Assembly: GCA_003670455.1 (NCBI GenBank)
Contig: QWRK01000005.1
Coordinates: forward strand, 1 to 33,225
Origin: Candidatus Aquidulcis sp.
Lineage (GTDB): Bacteria > Chloroflexota > Limnocylindria > Limnocylindrales > Limnocylindraceae
Reading direction: 5' to 3'
Length of the DNA stretch: 33,225 nt
Below are positions 18,883 to 26,169 of this stretch, piece by piece. The notes under the pieces are model-generated. The model did not search any database, was not told the origin of the DNA, and saw nothing but the letters and a program-made list of their open reading frames with translations. Numbering within the stretch: the first letter of the stretch is position 1; every line of letters starts with the position of its first letter. Made by a program: the position numbers and the translations under genes.

Positions 18883-19539
18883 ATGAAGTTCTTCTTGGAC
18901 ACCGCTGACATCGAAGAGATCAAGACTGGGATCAAGTGGGGCGTCGTTGATGGCGTCACCACGAACCCGTCGCTCTACGCGAAGGTTGGCGGCTCGTACG
19001 AGGAGATCCTGAAGGAGATCTGCGGCCTGACCAAGGGCCCGGTCTCTGCAGAGGTCATCAGCGATGACGCTGACGGCATGGTTAAGGAGGGTCTAGCCTT
19101 CGCGAAGATCGCTCCAAACATTGTGGTCAAGGTTGCCCTCACCACCGCCGGACTCGAGGCCATTAGCCGCCTCGCCGCCGAGGGGATCAAGACGAACTGC
19201 ACCCTGATCTTCACGGCGAACCAGGGGCTCATGGCGGCGAAGGCGGGTGCCTCGCTGATCAGCCCATTTGTCGGCCGACTCGACGACATCAACGAAGACG
19301 GCATGATCGTGATCCAGGAGCTCGCCGAGATCTTCGCGAACTACGAGGGGCTCGATCACTGCGAGATCCTCGCCGCCTCGATCCGACACCCACGACACGT
19401 CACAGAGTCAGCACTGGCAGGGGCACACGTTGCAACGATGCCTCTCAAGGTGTTGGAGCAGATGACGAAGCATCCACTCACCGAGAAGGGGATCGCGATC
19501 TTCAAGTCAGACTGGGCGAAGGCGACCTCCGGAAAGTAG
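18883..19539 (+). CDS. Transaldolase / fructose-6-phosphate aldolase (TalC/MipB type)
   Basis: Small transaldolase-fold enzyme of 218 aa with GAGGGGG before the ATG. It starts MKFFLDTADIEEIKTGIKWGVVDGVTTNPSLYAKVG, the standard TalC/FSA opening. The Schiff-base Lys is in NIVVKVALTTAGLEAI (about residue 84). TNCTLIFTANQGLMAAKAGASLISPFVGRLDDI follows, and the end carries IRHPRHVTESALAGAHVATMPLKVLEQM. Family members are either transaldolases or fructose-6-phosphate aldolases and the activity cannot be told safely by eye. Here transaldolase is the better guess because no other tal is visible while tkt, rpiB and pgi are. The leader (18840-18882) is unusually AT-rich, with a possible -10 CATAAT at 18845. 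Confidence 0.92.
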   Translation: MKFFLDTADIEEIKTGIKWGVVDGVTTNPSLYAKVGGSYEEILKEICGLTKGPVSAEVISDDADGMVKEGLAFAKIAPNIVVKVALTTAGLEAISRLAAEGIKTNCTLIFTANQGLMAAKAGASLISPFVGRLDDINEDGMIVIQELAEIFANYEGLDHCEILAASIRHPRHVTESALAGAHVATMPLKVLEQMTKHPLTEKGIAIFKSDWAKATSGK

Positions 19540-19543
19540 TCAC

Positions 19544-19563
19544 GGGCCCGAAACCGCGGGCTC
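19544..19563 (+). terminator. Hairpin between the transaldolase-like gene and the rho promoter
   Basis: GGGCCCG-AAACCG-CGGGCTC forms a 7-bp stem with one G-U pair, starting four bases after the stop codon. No U-run follows; the stem abuts the TTGACG -35 box of rho directly. It is a candidate end point for upstream transcription. Confidence 0.4.
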
Positions 19564-19592
19564 TTGACGAGCGGCAACGGCTGCCGTAGAGT
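19564..19592 (+). promoter_or_regulatory. Sigma70-type promoter of rho
   Basis: TTGACG (19564-19569), a 17-nt spacer and TAGAGT (19587-19592): the best -35/-10 pair in the window. The predicted start near 19599 leaves a leader of about 88 nt before ATG 19687. The spacer holds a perfect inverted repeat CGGCA-ACGGC-TGCCG (19572-19586), a possible operator. The ORF track's TTG start for rho is this -35 box, so that start is wrong. Confidence 0.65.
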
Positions 19593-19686
19593 TCTCTCAT
19601 CCCCCCCGATCTGCACAGCGAACGCGGCGCAGTTTCGCGTACCGGGGATGTATCCACCCACAGGTAGAGGAAGGTATCCAACTGAT

Positions 19687-21093
19687 ATGAACGACGGACG
19701 AAACCGCGGCCCACGACGACCACCCCGCCGCGGCGGACCAAACCCAAACTCGATGCGCATGCCACAGGGCGCGCTGCCGGCCGATGTCGAGGTGCTCTCT
19801 GAGGCCGACCTCGCCGCCGAAGGCCTCGTCACCTTTGCCGCACTCGCCAACATGAAAGCGACCGAGCTCATCGCCGCAGCGAAGAAGCTCGGCGTTGAAG
19901 CTACCCAGCAAGAGGAGCTCTCCGCTGTTATCCAGAAGGTCCTCACGGCGCAGGCCGATGAACAGGGTCAGATCTGGGCCGAGGGAATCCTTGAAATTGT
20001 CGATGACGGCTACGGCTTCATTCGACGCAACGGCCTTCTTCCAAGCGCCGATGATGTGTATGTTCCATCGCCAATGGTGCGCCGTCTCGGCTTGCGCCAG
20101 GGCGACACGATCGGTGGCGTCATTCGTGCACCGCGCGAAGGCGAGAAGTTCTGGGGGATGCTCCGCATTGAGATCGTCTCCGGCACCGACCCAGAGTCGG
20201 CGCGACAGCGTCCGCACTTCGGCGATCTCACACCGATTCACCCGATTGAGTTGATCAACCTTGAGACGGTTCCCTCGAACCTCTCGCAGCGGCTCATCAA
20301 CCTGGTCAACCCACTCGGCAAGGGACAGCGCGCCCTGATCGTTTCGCCACCGAAGGCCGGTAAGACGAGCCTGCTGAAGCAGATCGCCCAAGGCGTCACG
20401 GCGAACTACCCAGAGATCTCCCTGATGGTCTGCCTCATTGGCGAGCGACCAGAAGAGGTCACCGACATGCGCCGCTCCGTGAAGGGCGAGGTCATCTCGT
20501 CGACCTTCGACGAGCCAACCGAGAACCACACCCATGTCGCCGAGATGGCGCTCGAGATTGCGAAGCGCCGCACCGAGGCTGGTGCCGACGTCGTCGTGCT
20601 GCTCGACTCCATCACACGACTGGCACGTGCCTACAACTTGGCGCTCCCACCATCCGGACGAACGCTCTCGGGCGGTATCGACCCAATCGCCCTCTACCCA
20701 CCGAAGCGCTTCTTCGGTGCCGCACGAAAGCTCGAAGAGGGTGGCTCCCTCACCATCATCGGCACCTGCTTGGTCGACACCGGCTCGAAGATGGACGACG
20801 TGATCTACGAAGAGTTCAAGGGGACGGGTAACTCCGAACTTGTGCTCGACCGTAAGTTGGCCGAGAAGCGCATCTTTCCGGCGATCGACGTGCAGCGCTC
20901 CGGCACCCGTCGCGAGGAGCTCCTCCTTGATGAGGGGACCCTCAAGATGGTCTGGACGATGCGCCGCATGCTCTCCGCCGTTGGCGCGAATGAGGGGATC
21001 GAGTTGCTCCTCAATCGCATCGCGAAGACAGAGTCGAATGCCCAGTTCCTCGCCTCGCTCACCAAGGGAACCGAGGGGTCAAACCCCTCGTAG
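19687..21093 (+). CDS. rho: Transcription termination factor Rho
   Basis: Hexameric RNA-dependent ATPase that ends transcription. The ATG at 19687 gives 468 aa; AGAGGAAGG lies 12 nt upstream, a little far. ATG 19648 would add 13 residues but puts that site inside the gene. The protein opens with a basic Gly/Pro/Arg tail ([14 protein letters not shown]), then the Rho N-domain (about 38-75), the cold-shock RNA-binding domain with [21 protein letters not shown] (about 105-125), Walker [16 protein letters not shown] (about 219), [14 protein letters not shown], Walker [17 protein letters not shown] (about 302) and the R-loop/Q-loop stretch [12 protein letters not shown]. All key ATPase motifs are present. 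Confidence 0.96.
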   Translation: MNDGRNRGPRRPPRRGGPNPNSMRMPQGALPADVEVLSEADLAAEGLVTFAALANMKATELIAAAKKLGVEATQQEELSAVIQKVLTAQADEQGQIWAEGILEIVDDGYGFIRRNGLLPSADDVYVPSPMVRRLGLRQGDTIGGVIRAPREGEKFWGMLRIEIVSGTDPESARQRPHFGDLTPIHPIELINLETVPSNLSQRLINLVNPLGKGQRALIVSPPKAGKTSLLKQIAQGVTANYPEISLMVCLIGERPEEVTDMRRSVKGEVISSTFDEPTENHTHVAEMALEIAKRRTEAGADVVVLLDSITRLARAYNLALPPSGRTLSGGIDPIALYPPKRFFGAARKLEEGGSLTIIGTCLVDTGSKMDDVIYEEFKGTGNSELVLDRKLAEKRIFPAIDVQRSGTRREELLLDEGTLKMVWTMRRMLSAVGANEGIELLLNRIAKTESNAQFLASLTKGTEGSNPS

Positions 21094-21126
21094 TCCACGC
21101 ACGAGGCACAGCGTGTGCCAGGGTGC

Positions 21127-21151
21127 CCCGCTCGGCGGCATAGCCGAGGGG
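21127..21151 (+). terminator. Hairpin after rho, no U-tract
   Basis: CTCGGC-GGCATA-GCCGAG (21131-21148), with flanking CCC/GGG that can extend the stem past a bulged G. It starts about 35 nt after the rho stop and ends just before the TAGACT box of the next gene. A possible rho-gene 3' end. Confidence 0.35.
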
Positions 21152-21157
21152 TAGACT
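21152..21157 (+). promoter_or_regulatory. Candidate -10 box for the LysM-M23 gene
   Basis: TAGACT 22 nt before the ATG. A start near 21164 would leave a leader of about 16 nt that still contains the GGAGG ribosome site. No -35 is recognisable. Confidence 0.4.
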
Positions 21158-21179
21158 AAGGCGGAGATCGGAGGCTGGA

Positions 21180-22712
21180 ATGCCAGATGTGAAACGCCAA
21201 AAAACGTCTGCCCGCGGTTCCTTGCATCGCAATGTGCGAGCTGGAAGCCCCACCTTCCGCCTCGCTGCGGCCATCCGCCGCCGCCTCCTCGCCTTCGGAT
21301 CACTCCTTGAGCGCAGTGGTGAGCGTGCCATTCGGCTCAGCCTCTTCCGCGCTGGCGAGTTCCTGAAGCGCCCGCTCCCTCGACGGGTCCGAGTGCACCC
21401 AACGCTCGCGGCCCGTACGACCGGCATCGCGGTGGCCGCAATCGTCCACAAGGTCACCCCAGCCCTTGAAGAGCGCGGCATCCTTCGCTCACTCCGCCGT
21501 CGACGCCGCTCACTCGACTCCGGACTTCGCGCACTCGGTCGCGAGCCAGAGCGAGCGATGCCCGCCGTGATTGCAGGGCTGTTGAGCGTCGCAATCATCG
21601 CCAGCTTGCTCCCAGGGCCTATGGTCGATGCGCGCACCCAGGCGCTGAACGACGGTGGCATGAGCGTTGGAGCGGAGGCGGCCTACGAGCCGACGTTTAC
21701 CACGGAGTGGGGCGGTACCGAGAACCCAGACCGTTTCGCATCTGATGGGATCGCCGAGAGCGCCGCTGTGAACGACGGCGTGCTCATTGGAGAGGCTGCA
21801 ACAGAGAGCACCTTCTCCATGCGTGCGACCGAGGTGATCGCACAGGCCCCGGATCCAGTTGTTGCAACCTCAGCCATCGACGGCCCGATCTTCCTTGACG
21901 ATGGAACCCTTGAGCTCCCCGCCGCGATCGACATTGTGGTCGCCGACGGCCGCGATCACGTACTAATTCATGTGGTTGCCCGTGGCGAGACCCTCGCCGC
22001 GATCGCGAAGCGCTACAAGATCTCCTCCATGGAGCTGATCTGGTCAAACGGCCTGCAGTCTGCCGACAATCCAGCCGTCGGAAAGCGTTTGCGCGTTCCC
22101 GATACCCGCGGCATCGTCGTTACGGTTCGTGAACATGAGACGCTTAAGTCGATCGCATCAAAGTATCGCGTCACACCGTCAGTCATTCGCACCTACAACA
22201 AGCTAAAGACAGCAGATCTTGTGTTGGGCATGATCCTCGTGCTTCCCGGTGGACGAGGCTCTGCGCTCCCAACATTTACGCGACCTGATGGACTCATCGG
22301 CTACACGGGACCAATTCCGTCGGTGTACAGCGGCGTGAAGTTCCGTTATCCCGTTCCAGGCGGTCGGTATGTGCGTGGATTCACACGCACGCACCTTGGT
22401 ATGGATATCTCCAACGCCTACGGCGCGCCAATCGTTGCCGCAGGCGACGGTGTGGTGGTCTTCACCGGATGGCGCAACAACTGCGGCGGCTACCAGGTAA
22501 TCGTTGCGCACGGCTCGAATCTCTACACCGGTTACTACCATCTCTCCGGCATCCTCGCGACCACGGGGCAGAAGGTGACGCGTGGAACTCGCATCGGGCG
22601 CATGGGCCAAACCGGCTGCGCGACCGGACCACACTTGCACTTCGTCGTCTCTCGTGGATTCCCGCTCGCGGGCTCCTCGACGCTCTACAACCCAGCGCGC
22701 TTCCTCCCCTAA
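21180..22712 (+). CDS. LysM-containing M23 family metallopeptidase
   Basis: Cell-wall hydrolase of 510 aa, probably anchored in the membrane with the enzyme outside. The ATG follows a well-spaced GGAGG. About 125 very Arg-rich residues come first, with amphipathic stretches such as AIRRRLLAFGSLLERSGERAIRLSLFR. Then a membrane segment AVIAGLLSVAIIASLLPG (about 129-146), a low-complexity linker, LysM 1 (VVARGETLAAIAKRYKISSMELIWSNGL, about 263-290), LysM 2 (VREHETLKSIASKYRVTPSVIRTYNKL, about 316-342), and the M23 domain (about 390-503). Its zinc ligands are in THLGMD and GPHLHF. LysM binds peptidoglycan and M23 cuts its peptide bridges. It sits 4 nt upstream of obg, so it may be coexpressed with growth genes. 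Confidence 0.92.
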   Translation: MPDVKRQKTSARGSLHRNVRAGSPTFRLAAAIRRRLLAFGSLLERSGERAIRLSLFRAGEFLKRPLPRRVRVHPTLAARTTGIAVAAIVHKVTPALEERGILRSLRRRRRSLDSGLRALGREPERAMPAVIAGLLSVAIIASLLPGPMVDARTQALNDGGMSVGAEAAYEPTFTTEWGGTENPDRFASDGIAESAAVNDGVLIGEAATESTFSMRATEVIAQAPDPVVATSAIDGPIFLDDGTLELPAAIDIVVADGRDHVLIHVVARGETLAAIAKRYKISSMELIWSNGLQSADNPAVGKRLRVPDTRGIVVTVREHETLKSIASKYRVTPSVIRTYNKLKTADLVLGMILVLPGGRGSALPTFTRPDGLIGYTGPIPSVYSGVKFRYPVPGGRYVRGFTRTHLGMDISNAYGAPIVAAGDGVVVFTGWRNNCGGYQVIVAHGSNLYTGYYHLSGILATTGQKVTRGTRIGRMGQTGCATGPHLHFVVSRGFPLAGSSTLYNPARFLP

Positions 22713-22716
22713 CGAA

Positions 22717-24108
22717 ATGTTCCTTGACGTTGTAGAGATTCACCTGGCTGCTGGGCGTGGCGGCGATGGCGCATCAACGATGCGTCGTGAGTCGCATGTG
22801 CCGCGCGGCGGCCCAGATGGCGGCGATGGTGGACGCGGCGGCAGCATTTACGTTGCGGTTGATACCGGCCAGACGACGCTGCGCGACTTCGAGGTCAAAC
22901 GCCGGTACGTTGCCGGCGACGCGAGCCAGGGTGGGAACAAGACGTCACACGGCAAGGCTGGGCGCGATCTGGTCATTGGGGTGCCGCCAGGCACGGCAAT
23001 CTTTGACGCCAAGAGTGGAGACCTGATTGCGGACCTCGTTTCGCGAGAGCAGCATGTGCTGTTGGTTCGTGGTGGCCGCGGCGGCCTCGGGAATGCGCAC
23101 TTCACCACGGCAACACACCAGGCGCCGCGCCACGCGCAAAAAGGTGAGCCAGGCGAACTGCGCGAGGTTCGATTCGAGCTACGCCTGATTGCTGACGTTG
23201 GCCTCGTCGGGCTACCGAACGCTGGGAAGTCCACACTCCTCGCCGCGCTCACGGCGGCGCAGCCGAAGATTGGCGACTACGCCTTCACCACCCTTGAGCC
23301 GAACCTCGGCGTACTAGAACTTGGCATCGATGATGGTCGCCGACCGACAATCGCCGATCTTCCAGGGCTGATCGAAGGGGCATCAATCGGTGCAGGTCTT
23401 GGCTTCGCCTTCTTGCGACACGCCTCTCGCACGCGCGTGCTGGTGCATGTGGTCGATGCCTCTACACCCGACCCGGTACGCGATGCCGCAATCATTCGGA
23501 CGGAGTTAGAGGCACACAATCCGGCGCTGCTTGAGAAGACAACACTCGTCGCCCTCAACAAACTTGATCGACCTGAAGCGAAGGAGCGTGAGGCCGAACT
23601 CACCGCCGCATTCCGCGAGCTTGGCCTGCGCGTTCTGCCGATCTCAGCGGCGGGTGGCGAGCGTGGGGAGGGGATCGCAGCGCTTCGTGATGCCTTGGCC
23701 GACCTTCTCCCTGACGCAGAGACCCTCTCGTATCCGGCTGAGCCTGCGGGTGTGGTGGTACATCGCATCAATCCGATCGCATCGGTTGGTTTTGAGGTCA
23801 GCCGTGAGGGCGAAGGCTTCCGCGTTCGCGGAAAGGCAATCGAGCGACTCGTTCATCAGACCGACTTTTCCCGAGACGAATCCGCTGAGCGCTTCCAACA
23901 CGAACTTGCCCGGCAGGGGATCGAATCTGCACTGCGAAAGGCGGGGTGCCGCAGCGGCGACACCGTGACGATCGGCGAGCTCTCACTTGAGTGGGATGAC
24001 CCAGACGACGCGTCGCTACTCAATGCGGCGGAAGAGGCGGAGGCCCTTGAGCTTGATGGCGTGCTCTTGGCCGCCGCACCAAACAACGACGGGGAGAGCG
24101 AAGGGTGA
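22717..24108 (+). CDS. obg: Obg family GTPase (ObgE/CgtA)
   Basis: Ribosome-associated GTPase needed for 50S assembly and growth control. The ATG at 22717 gives 463 aa starting MFLDVVEIHLAAGRGGDGA; the ORF-track start lies inside the peptidase gene. The Gly-rich Obg fold (about 1-158) includes PRGGPDGGDGGRGG and FTTATHQAPRHAQKGEPGE. The G domain has G1 GLPNAGKSTLL (about 163), G3 IADLPGLIEGA, G4 LNKLD and G5 ISAAGG. The C-terminal OCT domain (about 350-428), containing GFEVSREGEGFRVRGKAIERLVHQTDF, marks the longer Obg subgroup seen in Gram-positive-type lineages. The stop overlaps nadD by GTGA. Confidence 0.96.
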   Translation: MFLDVVEIHLAAGRGGDGASTMRRESHVPRGGPDGGDGGRGGSIYVAVDTGQTTLRDFEVKRRYVAGDASQGGNKTSHGKAGRDLVIGVPPGTAIFDAKSGDLIADLVSREQHVLLVRGGRGGLGNAHFTTATHQAPRHAQKGEPGELREVRFELRLIADVGLVGLPNAGKSTLLAALTAAQPKIGDYAFTTLEPNLGVLELGIDDGRRPTIADLPGLIEGASIGAGLGFAFLRHASRTRVLVHVVDASTPDPVRDAAIIRTELEAHNPALLEKTTLVALNKLDRPEAKEREAELTAAFRELGLRVLPISAAGGERGEGIAALRDALADLLPDAETLSYPAEPAGVVVHRINPIASVGFEVSREGEGFRVRGKAIERLVHQTDFSRDESAERFQHELARQGIESALRKAGCRSGDTVTIGELSLEWDDPDDASLLNAAEEAEALELDGVLLAAAPNNDGESEG

Positions 24109-24782
24109 GCGGGATCGGCATTCTCGGCGGCACGTTCGATCCGATCCATGATGGGCACCTCGCACTCGGCCAGGCCGCCTACGAACTTCTGAAGCTTGAC
24201 CACGTGCTCTTCGTCCCTGCCGCACGGCCACCCCATAAGGTTGCCGATCGCGTCACCGATCCTGAGACTCGCTGTCGCATGGTGGAACTCGCGATCGCCG
24301 GGAACCCAGCCTTTGAGATGAGCCGCATGGAGATTGATCGCCCTGGGCTCTCGTACACGATCGACACACTCCGAGCGATCACGGCTGAGCGACGCGAAGG
24401 GGGTGCTGCGCCAGAGCTCACGCTGATCCTCTCTGTTGAATCGCTCCTTGGATTTAACGAGTGGGAAGACGCAACGGGAATCCTAGATCTGGCGCGGGTC
24501 GCCGCACTGCCACGACCTGGCACACCAACCCCTGATCGAGCCTGGCTCACCCGCCACTTCCCGGGGCGCGAGGACCGCTTCCTCTATCTCGATGGCTTCC
24601 ATCTCTCGCACGCGAGCCGCGAGTTGCGTGCGTTGGCGGCGCGCGGTCGATCACTGCGCTATCTGGTTCCTGATGCCGTTGCCGACTTCATTCGACGCGA
24701 AGGGCTCTACCGCGGTCGACCTGAGCTGGTGCTAGAGCGCCCTGTTGAAGTCGAAGATGTGCCCGTTGATCCAGCCTCGTAA
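24105..24782 (+). CDS. nadD: Nicotinate-nucleotide adenylyltransferase
   Basis: Joins nicotinate mononucleotide and ATP to make deamido-NAD. Length 225 aa, GTG start overlapping the obg stop. The nucleotidyltransferase motif GILGGTFDPIHDGHLAL sits at residues 4-20 with the HxGH-type His pair, and VLFVPAARPPHK lies near 45. MSRMEIDRPGLSYTIDTLRAI matches the NadD E-x-x-R-x-G-xSYT motif exactly. The C-terminal ISxTxxR motif appears as LSHASRELRALA, slightly divergent. The end LRYLVPDAVADFIRREGLY is standard, followed by about 20 extra residues. Confidence 0.94.
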   Translation: MSGIGILGGTFDPIHDGHLALGQAAYELLKLDHVLFVPAARPPHKVADRVTDPETRCRMVELAIAGNPAFEMSRMEIDRPGLSYTIDTLRAITAERREGGAAPELTLILSVESLLGFNEWEDATGILDLARVAALPRPGTPTPDRAWLTRHFPGREDRFLYLDGFHLSHASRELRALAARGRSLRYLVPDAVADFIRREGLYRGRPELVLERPVEVEDVPVDPAS

Positions 24783-24802
24783 TCGCGCAACCGCGAGTGC
24801 GG

Positions 24803-24808
24803 TACGCT
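24803..24808 (+). promoter_or_regulatory. Candidate -10 box for a leaderless rsfS mRNA
   Basis: TACGCT ends exactly 6 nt before the ATG at 24815, so initiation about 7 nt downstream would fall on the start codon. The same spacing occurs before galE, pdxS, the R3H ATPase gene and guaB3. Confidence 0.4.
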
Positions 24809-24814
24809 GAGGGC

Positions 24815-25183
24815 ATGTCAACCAAACAGCAAACTGCCATTGAGCCGCATGACCTTGCGCGAAAGGTTGCCCTTCTCGCGGAAGATAAGAAGGCGGCCGA
24901 CATTCTTGTTCTAGACGTCAGTGGTCTCACCACGGTTACTGAGGCGTTCGTGATCTGCACCGGTGGCTCTGAGCCGCAGCTTGCCGCCATCACCGAGAGC
25001 ATCGTCAGCGGCATGGCCGAAGACGGGATCACGCCAGCGCATCGTCATCGCGCCGCCGCCTCGCACTGGATCGTGTTGGATTACGGAAGCGTGATCGTGC
25101 ACATCTTCACGCCGCCAGAGCGTGACTTCTACAAGCTCGAGCAGCTCTGGTCTGATGCGAAGGTGCTCGTCCGCATCCAGTAG
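24815..25183 (+). CDS. rsfS: Ribosome silencing factor RsfS (RsfA/Iojap family)
   Basis: Small protein that binds uL14 on the 50S subunit and blocks subunit joining in starvation. The ORF-track start at 24797 (residues MRYAEG) covers the promoter-like TACGCT. The ATG at 24815 gives 122 aa, the normal size. Family stretches: DKKAADILVLDVSGLTTVTEAFVICTGGSEPQLAAI, then HWIVLDYGSVIVHIFTPPERDFYKLEQLWSDAK, the hallmark of Iojap proteins. It follows nadD, its classical neighbour in many bacteria. Its TAG stop faces the galE stop at a distance of 2 nt. Confidence 0.95.
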   Translation: MSTKQQTAIEPHDLARKVALLAEDKKAADILVLDVSGLTTVTEAFVICTGGSEPQLAAITESIVSGMAEDGITPAHRHRAAASHWIVLDYGSVIVHIFTPPERDFYKLEQLWSDAKVLVRIQ

Positions 25184-25190
25184 CGCTACT
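25179..25190. repeat. 12-bp palindrome spanning two convergent stop codons
   Basis: AGTAGCGCTACT is a perfect palindrome. Its left half contains the rsfS TAG and its right half the galE TAG on the other strand. The stem is too short to be a convincing bidirectional terminator. Confidence 0.5.
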
Positions 25191-26157
25191 TCGGGAGCAG
25201 GCTCTTCACAATCCGATTGATGTCGCTCTGGCGTGGGCGCCAACCGAGCTGACCCTGCGCCTTTGAAATGTCGGCGACCAGACGGGGCGGATCACCGGCG
25301 CGGCGGGGCTGCTCTTGGACCTCGACTCGCGCGCCAGAGGCCTTCTCGATTGCCTTGATCGCCTCGCGAATGCTTGTGCCTGCGCCGCTTCCAATGTTGA
25401 TGGCGCTGTACCCCTGCGCCTCTAGAGCCGCGAACTTCTCGATTGCGGCGAGGTGCGCTGCGGCGACGTCGGCAACATGGACATAGTCACGGACGGCGGT
25501 GCGGTCAGGGGTGGCGTAGTCGTTTCCGTAGATCGGGAACGGTTCTCCTGCAAGGGCAGCGCTCATCAGACGTGGCAGCAGATGGGTCTCTGGATTGTGG
25601 CGCTCCGACACTAGCTCCGTCGCCCCCGCAACATTGAAGTAGCGCAGCGCGGTTGCAGTGAGGCCATGCGCTGCGGAGTAGGCGCGGAGCACCTGCTCGA
25701 AGGCGGCCTTCGTTGCCCCATACGGGTTGACCGGCGCAAGGGGAATCTCTTCATGAAGCACGCTCGCGGACGGTGCGCCATAGACCGCGGCACTAGAAGA
25801 GAAGATGAGGTGCTTCACGCCAACGGCAATCGCCGCGTCAAGCAGGGCGATACTGCCGACGAGGTTCGCCTTGAAGTACCGTTCTGGCTGCGCCACGCTC
25901 TCAGCGACGATGCTCAGCGCCCCGATGTGGAGGATGGTGTCAATCCGCGCATCGCGCAGCAGGCTCTGCATTCGATCTCCGTCGGCGTAGCTGCCAACGA
26001 CTGAGGAGGCCTCATTGGGGATTGTGTCGGCGTGTCCCGCCGAGAGGTCATCCAGGATGACGACGCGGTGCCCGGCGGCGATCAGAGCATTCGCACTTAC
26101 AGCGCCGATATACCCGGCCCCACCGGTGATCAAGACTGTGCGTGGATCAACCGTCAT
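25186..26157 (-). CDS. galE: UDP-glucose 4-epimerase
   Basis: NAD-dependent extended short-chain dehydrogenase of 323 aa that interconverts UDP-glucose and UDP-galactose and feeds surface polysaccharide or galactose metabolism. Motifs: LITGGAGYIGAVSANALI (about 9-26), LDDLSAGH after strand 2, the catalytic Ser in LIFSSSAAVYG (about 117-126), YGATK with the catalytic Tyr/Lys (about 145-149), and ALRYFNVAGA. The C-terminal part has DYVHVADVAAAHLAAIE and NIGSGAGTSIREAI, which are GalE-typical. Activity on N-acetyl sugars cannot be excluded. The ATG lies 9 nt from the cca stop. A TAGACT box ends 6 nt before it, so it may have its own leaderless transcript. Confidence 0.92.
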   Translation of the reverse strand: MTVDPRTVLITGGAGYIGAVSANALIAAGHRVVILDDLSAGHADTIPNEASSVVGSYADGDRMQSLLRDARIDTILHIGALSIVAESVAQPERYFKANLVGSIALLDAAIAVGVKHLIFSSSAAVYGAPSASVLHEEIPLAPVNPYGATKAAFEQVLRAYSAAHGLTATALRYFNVAGATELVSERHNPETHLLPRLMSAALAGEPFPIYGNDYATPDRTAVRDYVHVADVAAAHLAAIEKFAALEAQGYSAINIGSGAGTSIREAIKAIEKASGARVEVQEQPRRAGDPPRLVADISKAQGQLGWRPRQSDINRIVKSLLPK

Positions 26158-26163
26158 AGCGAG

Positions 26164-26169
26164 AGTCTA
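26164..26169 (-). promoter_or_regulatory. Candidate -10 box for leaderless galE, overlapping the cca stop
   Basis: TAGACT on the minus strand. Its TAG is the stop codon of the CCA-adding enzyme gene and it ends 6 nt before the galE ATG. No -35 is evident. Confidence 0.45.

Noticed and set aside
19564-19686. N-terminal extension of rho from the ORF-track start
   Set aside because: The TTG start is the -35 box of the rho promoter, upstream of the predicted transcription start.
19597-20535. Minus-strand 312-aa ORF across rho
   Set aside because: Antisense to invariant Rho motifs; no motif of its own.
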